Below are positions 20,207 to 29,764 of a stretch of DNA of 64,000 nucleotides, one piece after another. Source of the DNA: Nocardia higoensis. GTDB taxonomy: Bacteria; Actinomycetota; Actinomycetes; Mycobacteriales; Mycobacteriaceae. Location of the stretch: positions 1,736,001 through 1,800,000 of the forward strand of contig NZ_JADLQN010000001.1 in NCBI RefSeq assembly GCF_015477835.1. Direction: 5' to 3'. A program made the translations under genes and the position numbers. The notes beneath the pieces are model-generated. The model was given only the letters and a program-made list of their open reading frames with translations. It was not told the origin of the DNA and made no database searches. How positions within the stretch are numbered: the stretch's first letter is position 1; every line of letters begins with the position of its first letter.

Positions 20207-21532
20207 CTATTTCGGCAGCTTGGTGGAGATCTGCCGATCGATGATCGCTTGCAGTTGGTTGGTGACATCGGTGAAGGTGGCGGCCACGTCGGCGTTGAGC
20301 AATCCGATCTTTTCCAGGCCCGTGCCGATGATCTGGTCGCCACCCGGCACGAACACCCGCGCGTAATCCTGCGACTTGGTCAGCGACAGCTGATCGATGG
20401 CCACCTTGGCGTTCGGGTTCGCGGCGAGGAACGCCTGCTCGCTCGGGTCGGTCACGGCCGACTTGCGCACCGGCATGTACCCGGTGTTCTGCGAGAAGTA
20501 GGCCGTGTTCTGAGCGTTGGTGGCGAACTCGATGAATCTCAGCGCGTTCACCTTTCGCTCATCGGAGATGCGAGCGGGGATGGCCAGGCCCGCGCCGCCG
20601 GTGGTGACGCCGGGCCCGTTCGGATGCGGCAGGAATGCGGTGCCGAATTCCAGTTTGTTCTGGGCGTTCTGCGTGATGCCCCGCAGGTCGCCGGTCGAGG
20701 CGATGGTGGAGGCGATCACCCCGGCGGCGAAGTCGACCGCGATCTGCGGTTTGATCCCCGCGTACTTCTTAATGTTGATCATGTCGCGCAGGAATGTACC
20801 CGCCGCCAGAGTGCCGGGGTCGTTGAACTTCAGGGTCCACTCGTCGGAGTACGCCCCACCGAAGGTCCAGTTCGGGCCCTGGAAGGTCCAGGCCAGGTAG
20901 TTCTTCGCGTCGCCCCAGCCGTGCGCGAGTTTGCCCGCGCCGACCACCTCCTGCAGCTTCGGGCCCCACTCGTCGAACTCCTGCCAGCTCTCCGGGCCGC
21001 GGTCGGGCAGTCCGGCCCGGTTCCATACGTCCTTGTTGTAGTAGAACAGCGGTGTGGAGCGGGCGTAGGGCAGCGCGTAGTGCTTGCCGTTGAACTGGTA
21101 GTCGGCGACCAGCGAGTCGACGTAGTCGTCCACCTGCACGCCGACCTCGGCGAAATGGCTGTCCAGCGGTTCGATGGTGCCGTTGAGCGCGTAATTGAAC
21201 CACCAGACATCGGAGAGCACGACGATATCGGGCAGATCCCCGCCCGACAGTGCCGCGTTGAACTTCTGCGACACCTCCTCGTAGTTCTTGCCCGCGTCGA
21301 CCAGGTGCACCGTCAGGTCGGGGTGCTTTTCCTGGAAGCGCCGGATGATCTCGGTCTCGAGCTCCTTGGACGTGCCCGGATGGTTGGACCAGAAGGTCAG
21401 GATCCGGGCGTCGCCGGACTGCTCGCCGCTGCCACCGGTGCCCGCGCAAGCGGTCAGCACGGCGCCCGCCGCGGCCGCGCCGGTGAGCCCGAGAAAGCCA
21501 CGCCGGCTGAGGGCGGGAAAATTCGTGGACAC
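20207..21532 (-). CDS. ugpB: ABC importer substrate-binding lipoprotein (UgpB type)
   Basis: A GTG start with GAGGAG seven bases upstream gives 441 residues. The signal peptide has a twin-arginine motif (SRRGFLGL) and a lipobox ending LTAC, so export by Tat and lipid anchoring is likely. The mature part is a family 1 extracellular binding protein. Gene order binding protein between permeases and ATPase equals mycobacterial ugpA-ugpE-ugpB-ugpC, whose UgpB binds glycerophosphocholine. Substrate here is inferred from that order and could be another sugar-phosphate or diester. Confidence 0.85.
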   Translation of the reverse strand: MSTNFPALSRRGFLGLTGAAAAGAVLTACAGTGGSGEQSGDARILTFWSNHPGTSKELETEIIRRFQEKHPDLTVHLVDAGKNYEEVSQKFNAALSGGDLPDIVVLSDVWWFNYALNGTIEPLDSHFAEVGVQVDDYVDSLVADYQFNGKHYALPYARSTPLFYYNKDVWNRAGLPDRGPESWQEFDEWGPKLQEVVGAGKLAHGWGDAKNYLAWTFQGPNWTFGGAYSDEWTLKFNDPGTLAAGTFLRDMINIKKYAGIKPQIAVDFAAGVIASTIASTGDLRGITQNAQNKLEFGTAFLPHPNGPGVTTGGAGLAIPARISDERKVNALRFIEFATNAQNTAYFSQNTGYMPVRKSAVTDPSEQAFLAANPNAKVAIDQLSLTKSQDYARVFVPGGDQIIGTGLEKIGLLNADVAATFTDVTNQLQAIIDRQISTKLPK

Positions 21533-21551
21533 GTGATTGCTCCTCTGTCGG

Positions 21552-22418
21552 TTAACTCTTGACCGCACCTGAGGTGAGGCCTTTGATCATGTGGCGTTGC
21601 AGCAGCAGGAAGACGACGAGGATCGGCAGCATGGTCAGCAGCGTCCCCGCCATCACCGGCCCCCAGTTGGTGACGCTCGGATTCTCGGTGTTCTGTAGCA
21701 GGGTCAAGCCGACCGGCAGCGTGGCTACTGTCGTGTCATCAGCCATGAGGAACGGCCAGAGATACTCGTTCCATTCGTTCACCAGCGTTACCACCGCGAA
21801 CGCGACCATGGTCGGCCCGGACATCGGCAGCACCACCCGGATGAGCAGCCGCCACCAGTTGGCGCCGTCCATCCGTGCCGCCTCGATGACCTCCGGGGGT
21901 AGGGAAAGGAAGTGGTTCCGCATCAGGAATGTTCCGAAGGCCACGCCGCAGAGTGGCACGATGATGCCCTGGAAGGTGTTGCGCCAGCCGAGCTCGGCGA
22001 TCAATGCGTAATTCGAGATCACGGTGATCTGGTTGGGCACCATCAGCGCCGCGATGATCACCAGGAAGATCGCCGTCTTACCCGGAAACCGCAGGAAAAC
22101 CAGGCCGTACGCGCTGAACACACCCAGCACGAACTTCACCGAGGAGACGACGCCCGTGACGATCAGCGAATTGCGCAGAAACGTCCAGAACGGTAACGCA
22201 GTCGTGGCTTCCCGAAAGTTCTCCGGATGCCAGCTGCGCGGCCAGTACACCGCTGGCTGCACATAGATATCCGGTCGTTGCTTGAACGAGGTGATGAAGA
22301 TCCAGAACAGCGGGACGCCGACGATCATCAGCACGCATGTCATGGCGGCGTAGCCGAGTAGAGTCACCGCGCGCTGCCTGCGCCGATAGGAAAGTGTCTG
22401 TACACCCGTGTGTTTCAT
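21552..22418 (-). CDS. ugpE: ABC importer permease (UgpE type)
   Basis: The 288-residue integral membrane protein has six predicted helices and the EAA loop EAARMDGANWWRLLIRVVLP that docks on the ATPase. The ATG overlaps the stop of the upstream permease gene (ATGA at 22415-22418), indicating coupled translation. A longer in-frame extension upstream is a shadow of that gene. It forms the translocation channel together with the UgpA-type partner. Confidence 0.9.
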   Translation of the reverse strand: MKHTGVQTLSYRRRQRAVTLLGYAAMTCVLMIVGVPLFWIFITSFKQRPDIYVQPAVYWPRSWHPENFREATTALPFWTFLRNSLIVTGVVSSVKFVLGVFSAYGLVFLRFPGKTAIFLVIIAALMVPNQITVISNYALIAELGWRNTFQGIIVPLCGVAFGTFLMRNHFLSLPPEVIEAARMDGANWWRLLIRVVLPMSGPTMVAFAVVTLVNEWNEYLWPFLMADDTTVATLPVGLTLLQNTENPSVTNWGPVMAGTLLTMLPILVVFLLLQRHMIKGLTSGAVKS

Positions 22419-23344
22419 CGGCGATCTCGATCCATGACGCGCACCTGCACCAGCGTGACCGCCAGCAGCACGAGGAACATGATGGTGGCCACTGTCGCGC
22501 CGTAGCCGGCGCGGAAATTGCGGAAGGACTCCTCGTAGACTTGATAGACCATCGTGGTCGTACCGTTGCCGAGCGGCCCGCCGCGGGTCATCACGTTGAT
22601 GATGTCGAAAACCTGCAACGAATTCAGCAGCACCGTGATGGACAGGAAGAAGGTCGTGGGCCGTAGCTGCGGCAGGAGCACTTTCGTGAAAGTGCTCCAT
22701 CGGCCCGCGCCGTCGATCTCGGCGGCCTCCAGCAGATCCTCCCGGACTCCCTGCAGTGCGGCCAGATAGATGACGAATGTGTAGCCGAGGTTCTTCCAGA
22801 TGTAGGTCACTGTCACCATGAACAGCGCCCAGTGCGGATTCTGGTAGAAATCAGGGACCTCGTGCACGCCCAGCCGGTGCAGCAGATCTCGGACCAGGCC
22901 GAAGCTCGGGTCGAAAATGAACTGGAACGCGACACCGATCGCGGCACCGGAGATGACGAACGGCGCGAAGACGGCCGAGCGGACTACATTGCGGCCGAAC
23001 AGTTTCCGATCCAGCAGCAGCGCGAGACCGAGCCCGAGGACCATACTCGCGGCCACCGCGGCCACCGTGAACACCACGGTGTTGGCGACGACGGTCCAGG
23101 AGTCCGGCCTGTTCCACCACTCGCGATAGTTGTCGAACCCGACAAACGTGGCAACCGGGTCGGAAATATTCCAGTCGAACAGTGACAGCCGGATATTGTC
23201 GATCAGCGGTCGATAGACGAACAATGCCAGCAACGCGACGTTCGGCGACACCAGGACGAGAAACAGCGCGTAGTCCGGCCAAGGCCGATTGCGCAGGCCC
23301 CGTCCCGGGGGCCGAGGCAATACTCGCTCCGGTTTGTCTCGCAC
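22415..23344 (-). CDS. ugpA: ABC importer permease (UgpA type)
   Basis: The 309-residue membrane protein, GTG start, has the long periplasmic loop after the first helix typical of MalF/UgpA permeases and the EAA loop EAAEIDGAGRWSTFTKVLLP. It is the first gene of the importer operon. The upstream sequence (23345 onward) is the point where mobile-element debris begins, so the promoter must lie within the first few hundred bases there. Confidence 0.9.
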   Translation of the reverse strand: MRDKPERVLPRPPGRGLRNRPWPDYALFLVLVSPNVALLALFVYRPLIDNIRLSLFDWNISDPVATFVGFDNYREWWNRPDSWTVVANTVVFTVAAVAASMVLGLGLALLLDRKLFGRNVVRSAVFAPFVISGAAIGVAFQFIFDPSFGLVRDLLHRLGVHEVPDFYQNPHWALFMVTVTYIWKNLGYTFVIYLAALQGVREDLLEAAEIDGAGRWSTFTKVLLPQLRPTTFFLSITVLLNSLQVFDIINVMTRGGPLGNGTTTMVYQVYEESFRNFRAGYGATVATIMFLVLLAVTLVQVRVMDRDRR

Positions 23345-24535
23345 GGCGGTGACTCTACGGATGCAAGCAAACTGCCGGTTACGATCTCAGACCAGTGCGC
23401 TGAACTTATCGGACCGTCCCGGTTCACCGCTTCGATCAACCGGTCGGACAGCGAATTCCCGTCTGTGACAGGGATCCACAACCGTTCGCATCCTCGACCG
23501 TCGGCATCCGGGTGACGCGGGCCGCGCCGAACGCGACCGAGCATGACTCCGACAGCTGTCTACGGTCTCCGGCTCCCCGACGCCACAGCGGTACGGTGCG
23601 AGTCGAACGATCCGGATCGACCTGCTCTGCTTGATCGGATCGAAGCATTCGCGCGGCCCGGCGTGGCTCACGCCGGTGTCCCGGCCGTCGCCGCACGGCA
23701 CGCACCGGATACCACATGCAGATGACTCGAGCGAAGCCGCCGCGTCGTCGAACCCGAGACCGGATTCGCAGCCGCTCAGCCCAGGTGACACCGATGGCGG
23801 CAAGGTGAGATTCCCCCGCTTCCGAGGACGGCTCTGAGCACGGTCCGATAGGAGGCTCGTGACGGGACCCCGTCGGTCGTTTTGCGGTGTACAAGAGTCG
23901 GTCATCGGTGTGTGCAGGTTGCAGCCCATCCGGCCGGAAGGCGCTAGCGCAGGGCGGAATGCTCGCGGTGGTGGTTGTAGTCGTGTTTTCAGGCGCTGAT
24001 CACGACTCTGGCCTGGGTCAACGACCAGAAACTGTTGATGCTCGAGCATTCGTCGCGCGGGCGGCGCTTGAACGATTCGATGTAGCCGTTGCGTCACGGC
24101 TGACCAGGTGGAATGAAGGCCAGGCCGACGCTTTCACCGACCCGATCAGACATGGCCGTGCAGGCCAGTTCCCGCCCGTTGTCGCAACGCAGAGCGGAGT
24201 TCAACCAGAAGTATGTCGAAACCGGGCATGCAGTCCATCTCCGCCTCAGGCAGTCGCCTGTTCCTACTCCAGCTGGCCTGTCACCGGTGAATGAGACCGC
24301 CCGGATTCAGAGCCCTGTTGGCCCTGGTGAGGACCGGAAGGGACGTCTCGGTACCAAGGTTTCGAGACAACGGGTTCAGGCGCCGCCAATTCCCCCCCTG
24401 AGGTCCCCCAAGGGGTCTGATCATTCTGCCTGAGATGCCGCTGACAGCGTGTCGGCGCGGGGCGTCGACATCGGTGGCGGGGCCGGTGATCGCGTGCACG
24501 TGCTTCAAGATCGTGGCCCCGTTGACGGGGACCGA
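23345..24535. other. Gene-poor stretch between ugpA and the pentapeptide-repeat gene
   Basis: No intact gene is convincing in this 1.2 kb. Frames here are short and lack family resemblance, apart from the transposase remnant at 23902-24195. It is a plausible left edge of the accessory island that extends to the tRNA genes near 49.4 kb. Confidence 0.5.
23902..24195 (-). pseudogene. Remnant of an IS3-type transposase (integrase catalytic domain)
   Basis: One reverse-strand frame reads CDNGREL, then AFIPPGQP, RNGYIESFKRRPRDEC, SINSFWSLTQARVVI and DYNHHREHSALR. This is the DDE-domain C-terminus of IS3-group transposases (DNG-E, YIESF-RDE, DYN-RPHSAL). Three in-frame stops interrupt it: after PGQP, after ISA and after SALR. 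The N-terminal part and the element ends are not recognisable. It is decayed and not mobile on its own. Confidence 0.75.
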
Positions 24536-25222
24536 TCAACCGGACTGCCCCAGATCTTCATCCGAGGACACGGTGACTCCGAGAGCGAGGGCGAACTCGT
24601 GTGCCAGATCCAGGAGTTGATGCGGGCTGATGATCAGCCCGTTCAGCGAGTGGTAGCCGCTCTCGATACCGATAGTGCGCGTACCGCGCAGGTCGACATT
24701 GCGCAGTGCCGCTTTGTCCAGGCGCAGCTTGTCCACGGTCGACCCCGGAAACCTGACGTCGGTCATCTTTGTGTCGGAGAAGTCGATTTCCCGGAGTAGA
24801 CAGTCCACGAAAGCCACATCACGCAGTTCCGCGCCGCGTAGGTTGACGCCAGTCAACTTGCAGCCGACGAAGGTCACCCGTCGTAGCTGCGTGTCGAACA
24901 GTGCGGTTCCGGCGAGCACACAGGTGTGAATTTGGGAGTCGATCCACTGGGTTTCGGCCAGATCGGTACCGATCAACTGGGCCTGATGTATCCAGACTTC
25001 GTCGAAACGAGATCGGGTCAAGCGCCCCTCGGAGATGTTGACGTCGGTGAAGGCGACCTGTGTGAAGTGCGTGCCCTCGGCACGAAGATCGGTGAGATCG
25101 AAGCCGTCGAAGTGGGTTCCGCTGTAATCCTCGGAGGCCTCGGGTGTGCCCTCGGGCAGGGAAAGGTGATGGGCGAAGGGCAGTTCATCGATGTGCTGAA
25201 TGATCGACCGCATCCTGTTCAC
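24536..25222 (-). CDS. Pentapeptide-repeat protein
   Basis: The protein of about 228 residues is built of A/L-x-x pentapeptide repeats (for example FDGFDLTDLRAEGTHFTQV, LTGVNLRGAELRDVAFVDC, LREIDFSDTKMTDVRF), predicted to fold as a right-handed four-sided helix. MfpA/Qnr members mimic DNA and protect gyrase from quinolones, but many members have other roles. The GTG at 25222 overlaps the stop of the MFS gene (GTGA); an ATG three codons later is an alternative start. Coupling to an efflux pump under a TetR regulator suggests a drug-protection role, which is inference. Confidence 0.82.
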   Translation of the reverse strand: MNRMRSIIQHIDELPFAHHLSLPEGTPEASEDYSGTHFDGFDLTDLRAEGTHFTQVAFTDVNISEGRLTRSRFDEVWIHQAQLIGTDLAETQWIDSQIHTCVLAGTALFDTQLRRVTFVGCKLTGVNLRGAELRDVAFVDCLLREIDFSDTKMTDVRFPGSTVDKLRLDKAALRNVDLRGTRTIGIESGYHSLNGLIISPHQLLDLAHEFALALGVTVSSDEDLGQSG

Positions 25223-26790
25223 GCCGCTTCGGTCGGTTCGGCCGCGGTCTGCGTGCCATTCGGCTGAATCAGCAGCGCCAGAAGTGCGCTGACGAGCGCG
25301 AGGCCGACTCCGATCCACATGACTGCCTGCATCCCGGACATGAATGCGAGTTCTGTTCCGCGGGTGACCGCCGCCGCAGTCGTGTCGCCCATCTGCGCGG
25401 TAACGGGTGCAATCCCCTGTTCGACGAGACCGGATTGCCCGATTACCTGCCCCGAGACCGCCTCGGGGACATCCGCGCTGTGAAGTTCCGATGGTAGCGC
25501 TCGAGCGACGATCGTTGCGATCACCGTCCCGAACACCGCTGTGCCGAGCACTCCACCGAGCTGACTTGCGGTGGTCTGCAGGCCCCCGGCGACGCCGCTG
25601 TGCTCGATGGGTGCGGTGCCGACGATGGCCTCGGTCGCAGCGACGACAATGATCCCCATGCCAGAACCGAGCAGGATCAACCAGGGCCACTGCTCATGGT
25701 AGGAGGACTGCGCCGACAGGCTGGCCAGCCCGGCGAAACTGACCGCCAACAGGGTCATCCCCAGGGCCAACGGCCAACGAGACCCCCACTTCTCGGTCAT
25801 CATTCCACCGAGCGGCGAGCTGACGGTGAACACCACCATCAGCGGAAGCAAGCGAATCCCGGTCTCCAATGGTGAATGGCCGTTCACATTCTGCATGTAG
25901 AGACCGATGGAGAACAGCACCCCGTACAGCGCAATATTCCCACTGAGAAGCAGGACGACCCCGACCGACAGCGTGCGGGAACGAAACAGCGACAGCGGGA
26001 GGAGCGGTGCGGTGCCCCGGTGTTGCCAAGTCACGAATCCCGCCAGCAGAATCAGAGCTGCGACCGCGCTCGCGGCGGCCTGCCCGGACACCCATCCGCT
26101 GTTGGGGGTACCCGTCATGGTCCACACCACTGCGAACAGCGCCGCCGCGAGAAGGCCGGCGCCGACCGTATCGACCTTGCCGGCGCGGTCGGGGGTACGG
26201 CTCTCGTCTACCCACCGAACCGTGACAGCGGCTGTGATCAGCCCGATCGGCACATTCAGCAGAAAGATCGCCGACCACGACAGGTATTCCACCAATAGCC
26301 CCCCGACGATCGGACCGGCGGCGGCCGCAAATGCCGACGCCGCACCCCATGTCCCGATGGCACGGTTAAGTTCGGCGGGAGGAAAAGTCGACCTCAAGAT
26401 TGCGAGAGTGTTCGGCACCAACATCGCTCCAGCGAGCCCCTGCAGCACGCGGAAGGTGATCAGCGCCGGGGTCGATGTCGACAGACCGCAGCCCAGGGAA
26501 GCAAGGGCGAACCCGATGACGCCGACCACGAAGACCCGACGACGACCGAATCTGTCACCGAGCTTTCCACCGATGATCATCGTCACCGCCAGCGTGAGTA
26601 GATAGCCGTTGGTCACCCATTGCAGACCGGTCAGCGAGGAGCCGAGGTCGCGACCGATCGTCGGATTGGCGATGTGGACGATGGTGCCGTCCAGGCTGAC
26701 CATCACTACACCCGCCGCCACCGCGATCAGCGTGTACTGCCGTCGCCGCCTCGACAGGTACGTCTGGGGCAACAGTTCGGCTCTGTTCAT
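25219..26790 (-). CDS. MFS drug exporter, DHA2 family (14 helices)
   Basis: The 523-residue protein begins MNRAELLPQTYLSRRRRQ and has 14 predicted helices, the motif A segment GGKLGDRFGRRRVFV and the motif C region GPIVGGLLVEYLSW of EmrB/QacA exporters. AGGAGG precedes the ATG; a much longer frame upstream runs across the regulator and is not real. It is expected to export drugs by proton antiport. It is translationally coupled to the pentapeptide-repeat gene and diverges from a TetR gene across a 63-base operator region. Confidence 0.9.
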   Translation of the reverse strand: MNRAELLPQTYLSRRRRQYTLIAVAAGVVMVSLDGTIVHIANPTIGRDLGSSLTGLQWVTNGYLLTLAVTMIIGGKLGDRFGRRRVFVVGVIGFALASLGCGLSTSTPALITFRVLQGLAGAMLVPNTLAILRSTFPPAELNRAIGTWGAASAFAAAAGPIVGGLLVEYLSWSAIFLLNVPIGLITAAVTVRWVDESRTPDRAGKVDTVGAGLLAAALFAVVWTMTGTPNSGWVSGQAAASAVAALILLAGFVTWQHRGTAPLLPLSLFRSRTLSVGVVLLLSGNIALYGVLFSIGLYMQNVNGHSPLETGIRLLPLMVVFTVSSPLGGMMTEKWGSRWPLALGMTLLAVSFAGLASLSAQSSYHEQWPWLILLGSGMGIIVVAATEAIVGTAPIEHSGVAGGLQTTASQLGGVLGTAVFGTVIATIVARALPSELHSADVPEAVSGQVIGQSGLVEQGIAPVTAQMGDTTAAAVTRGTELAFMSGMQAVMWIGVGLALVSALLALLIQPNGTQTAAEPTEAA

Positions 26791-26820
26791 ATCGAAGCCT
26801 CCTAGGAAATGGAACACGAC

Positions 26821-26844
26821 GTACCACTTGGTACTTGTTGTACC
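26821..26844. promoter_or_regulatory. TetR operator between the MFS and TetR genes
   Basis: Overlapping inverted repeats share the half-site GTACC: GTACCACTTGGTAC at 26821-26834 and GGTAC-TTGTT-GTACC at 26830-26844. The position, central in the divergent intergenic space, suits autoregulation and repression of the exporter by the adjacent TetR protein. Confidence 0.65.
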
Positions 26845-26853
26845 ATTTACTGG

Positions 26854-27447
26854 GTGGATGACGCTAGTTGCACCAACACGACAGAACACCCACTGCGCTC
26901 GGACGCTCAACGCAACAGAGACGCCGTGATCGCCACCGCCATCCGAATGCTGGGGGCAGACCCGGAGGCGAGCATGCAGCAGATCGCCGCAAAATCGGGC
27001 GTGGGACGAACAACCGTCTACCGACACTTCCCCACACGCGAGCACCTCATGCAGGCGCTCATCGACCTCGTTGTCGACGAGCAGAGGGCCATCGTCACCG
27101 CGGCGATCACACCGGACGCTGATGCGGCGGCGGCATTTCACCGCCTTGGCCCGGGGATTATTCGAGTGGGCGAGCGCTACAGGTTCCTCGACAACCGCCC
27201 CGGCGCGATCACCGATGCGCCACTGCGCCATCCGGCGCCCGACGAGCCGCTTCTCATATGGCTCACCAGCGCCGTCCAGCGGGGTGAGCTCCGTGCGGAC
27301 CTTCCCCCCGAATGGATGTACGCGATGATCCACGGACTCGCGCGCGCCGCCAACGAAGAAGTCCTTGCGGGTCGGCGAACAGCTGAGGAAGCTGGCCGAT
27401 TGCTCGGCCGCACCCTGGCCGACGCCTTCGCCAGCCCCGGGCCCTGA
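26854..27447 (+). CDS. TetR-family regulator of the MFS/pentapeptide operon
   Basis: The GTG start gives 197 residues (VDDASCTNTTEHPL). The helix-turn-helix reads MQQIAAKSGVGRTTVYRHF, with a variable ligand domain following. It diverges from the exporter and probably binds the GTACC repeats. A longer frame starting at 26809 would place coding sequence over the operator, so the later start is preferred. Its ligand is unknown. Confidence 0.85.
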   Translation: MDDASCTNTTEHPLRSDAQRNRDAVIATAIRMLGADPEASMQQIAAKSGVGRTTVYRHFPTREHLMQALIDLVVDEQRAIVTAAITPDADAAAAFHRLGPGIIRVGERYRFLDNRPGAITDAPLRHPAPDEPLLIWLTSAVQRGELRADLPPEWMYAMIHGLARAANEEVLAGRRTAEEAGRLLGRTLADAFASPGP

Positions 27448-27484
27448 GTCGGCTCCAGAAGCCGGCATCGCTCCGCCGCCGCCC

Positions 27485-27875
27485 CGGCGTCACCTGGTCA
27501 GGTCGCGCGGCAGGCAGCCGTTCTGCGGCGAGTTCGGTGCAGACCTTGTCGATCTGCTCGAGTTCGGCGACAGCCCGATGCCGAAGCAACGGCGCGGTCG
27601 GCTTCGCGGCAGCGAGAGAATTGTTGATCACCCACGCCCACGGTTCGATGCCCGCGCGCTGCAGGTCGGCTTGGAGGGCGGCAGCCTGGAGCATAGGAGT
27701 GATCTCGGCGAGGGTGACGATCACGACCTTTGCCTAGGCGGGGTCCCGCAGGCGCATCAGCGGGGTCGTGAAGCGCGCGCCCTCGCCCAACTGCCGGGCG
27801 ATCTGCGATGATAGGAGCCGATAGCGTCGAGCAGCGGAAGGGTATGAACGGTCGGGGCAGTGTCGATGACGAACG
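27485..27875 (-). pseudogene. C-terminal remnant of an ArsA-type arsenical pump ATPase
   Basis: The reverse strand reads FVIDTAPTVHTLPLLDAIGS, then after a one-base deletion near 27815 IARQLGEGARFTTPLMRL, then after an in-frame TAG (27734-27736) VVIVTLAEITPMLQAAALQA and GIEPWAWVINNSLAAAKP. These match the second half of ArsA/Get3-like ATPases. The N-terminal P-loop half is missing. The gene is dead and suggests a lost arsenic-resistance locus. Confidence 0.75.
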
Positions 27876-28040
27876 GGCGCCCTCACTGTCGGCGTTTCGC
27901 ATGCCTGGCCCCGCCCCCTTCTCAACGGAATACGCGCCGCGGCAACGGTGGCGGCTGAACCACTCCGTTAGGACAATCTGCCGGGAATGGCCTGTGCAGC
28001 AAAGCTGAGATGTGCGCCACAGCTCGCGTCCCGGATGTCC

Positions 28041-28066
28041 ACTCTACCCTCCCGTGAGGGTAGAGT
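28041..28066. promoter_or_regulatory. MerR-type operator upstream of the SulP/MerR operon
   Basis: The perfect inverted repeat ACTCTACCCT-N6-AGGGTAGAGT has the length and half-site symmetry of MerR-family operators, which sit in the promoter spacer. It is 180 bases before the SulP start and probably the target of the MerR protein at 29765. Confidence 0.65.
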
Positions 28067-28245
28067 TCAGCTCGCTGAGTGGTAGCTGATGTCGATGCGC
28101 GTCCGGCGGCGTGGCCGATGCGATCGACTCTCCACCCGTTTCCGGGGGCAGCCACTCGCGGTCCCGATGACTTTCTCTCCGGCGAGCGGTTTCGCGTTCG
28201 CCGGGGTGCGCCCGCGTGCGCGTGATGCATGGAAATGGAGTGCCG

Positions 28246-29763
28246 ATGGTGTCGACGACACATCGACCGGTTGATGAAAGTTCGGTGCTGGCCGCGTTGC
28301 GCAGCCCGAAACGGTTGCGCATCGAGGTGCTGGCCGGTCTGGTCGTGGCGTTGGCGTTGATTCCGGAGGCGATCTCGTTCTCGATCATCGCCGGTGTCGA
28401 TCCGCGGGTGGGGTTGTTCGCCTCGTTCACCATGGCGGTGACCATCGCGATCGTCGGCGGCAGGCGCGCGATGATCTCCGCGGCCACCGGCGCGATCGCA
28501 CTGGTCATCGCGCCGTTGGTGAAAGAGCACGGCGTGGACTACCTGATCGCAGCAGTGCTGCTGGCCGGTGTGCTGCAGATCGTGCTCAGCGTGGCCGGGG
28601 TGGCCAAGCTGATGCGGTTCATCCCGCGCAGTGTGATGGTCGGGTTCGTCAACGCGCTGGCCATCCTGATCTTCCTCGCGCAGGTTCCGCACCTGCTGGG
28701 GGTGCCGTGGCTGGTGTATCCGATGGTCGCCGTCGGGCTCGCGGTGATGGTGTTCCTGCCGAGGCTGACCACCGTGGTCCCGGCGCCGCTGGTGGCGATC
28801 GTCGCGTTGACCGCGGTGACGATGGTGTTCGCGTTGAACGTGCCGAACGTCGGTGACGAGGGCGAGTTGCCGTCGAGCCTGCCGTCGCTGCTGATCCCGA
28901 ATGTACCGCTGAGCCTGGAAACGCTACAGATCATCGCCCCCTACGCATTGGCGATGGCCTTGGTCGGGCTGTTGGAGTCGCTGATGACCGCCAAGCTGGT
29001 CGACGACCTCACCGACACCCATTCCGACAAGACCCGCGAGGGTTGGGGTCAGGGTGTAGCCAACATCGTCACCGGGTTCTTCGGCGGCATGGGTGGCTGC
29101 GCGATGATCGGCCAGACCATGATCAATGTGAAGACCTCCGGTGCCCGCACCCGCATCTCCACGTTCCTGGCCGGTGTGTTCCTGCTGATACTGGTCGTCG
29201 CCATGGGCGGGCTCGTCGCCAAGATCCCGATGGCGGCGCTGGTGGCGGTCATGATCATGGTCTCGGTCGGCACCATGGATTGGCACTCCATCGCACCGAA
29301 GACCTTGCGGCGCATGCCGATCGCCGAAACCACCGTCATGGCGGTCACCGTCGTCGTCACGGTCGCCACCCACAACCTCGCCTACGGCGTCATCGCCGGA
29401 GTACTCACCGCCATGGTCGCTTTCGCGCACCGGGTCGCCCACTTCACCGAGGTCGACAAGGTGGCCGAGGCCGACACCGACCACGACGGCGCCATCGACA
29501 CCCGCGTGTACAAGGTGCGCGGAGAGTTGTTCTTCGCCTCCAGCAACGACTTGATCTACCAATTCGACTACGTCGGCGATCCGGCCAATATCGTGATCGA
29601 CATGTCGGATGCACACATCTGGGACGCCTCCACCGTGGCGACCCTGGACGCGATCACCACCAAATACGCCGCCAGGGGCAAGAACGTGGAGATCATCGGG
29701 CTCAACCCGGCCTCGGAAGCCCGCCACGAGCGGCTGTCCGGGCACCTGGCCGGTGCGCACTGA
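28246..29763 (+). CDS. SulP-family anion transporter with STAS domain
   Basis: The 505-residue protein has about ten to twelve membrane helices (LAGLVVALALIPEAISFSII at the start, then GFFGGMGGCAMIGQTMINVK) and a C-terminal cytoplasmic STAS domain (VRGELFFASSNDLIYQF, IVIDMSDAHIWDASTVATLD). It transports sulfate, bicarbonate or another anion. The ATG at 28246 has GGAG upstream; two shorter in-frame starts exist upstream. It is one base away from, and co-directional with, a MerR gene, a pairing common in actinobacteria. Confidence 0.88.
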   Translation: MVSTTHRPVDESSVLAALRSPKRLRIEVLAGLVVALALIPEAISFSIIAGVDPRVGLFASFTMAVTIAIVGGRRAMISAATGAIALVIAPLVKEHGVDYLIAAVLLAGVLQIVLSVAGVAKLMRFIPRSVMVGFVNALAILIFLAQVPHLLGVPWLVYPMVAVGLAVMVFLPRLTTVVPAPLVAIVALTAVTMVFALNVPNVGDEGELPSSLPSLLIPNVPLSLETLQIIAPYALAMALVGLLESLMTAKLVDDLTDTHSDKTREGWGQGVANIVTGFFGGMGGCAMIGQTMINVKTSGARTRISTFLAGVFLLILVVAMGGLVAKIPMAALVAVMIMVSVGTMDWHSIAPKTLRRMPIAETTVMAVTVVVTVATHNLAYGVIAGVLTAMVAFAHRVAHFTEVDKVAEADTDHDGAIDTRVYKVRGELFFASSNDLIYQFDYVGDPANIVIDMSDAHIWDASTVATLDAITTKYAARGKNVEIIGLNPASEARHERLSGHLAGAH

Positions 29764-29764
29764 C

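Noticed and set aside
23345..24535. Second copy of the tRNA-Val 3' end as a left attachment site
   Set aside because: No convincing copy was found by eye; the left island boundary is therefore uncertain.
28089..28274. 61-residue forward frame between the MerR operator and the SulP gene
   Set aside because: No ribosome site and no family; it overlaps the SulP start in another frame.
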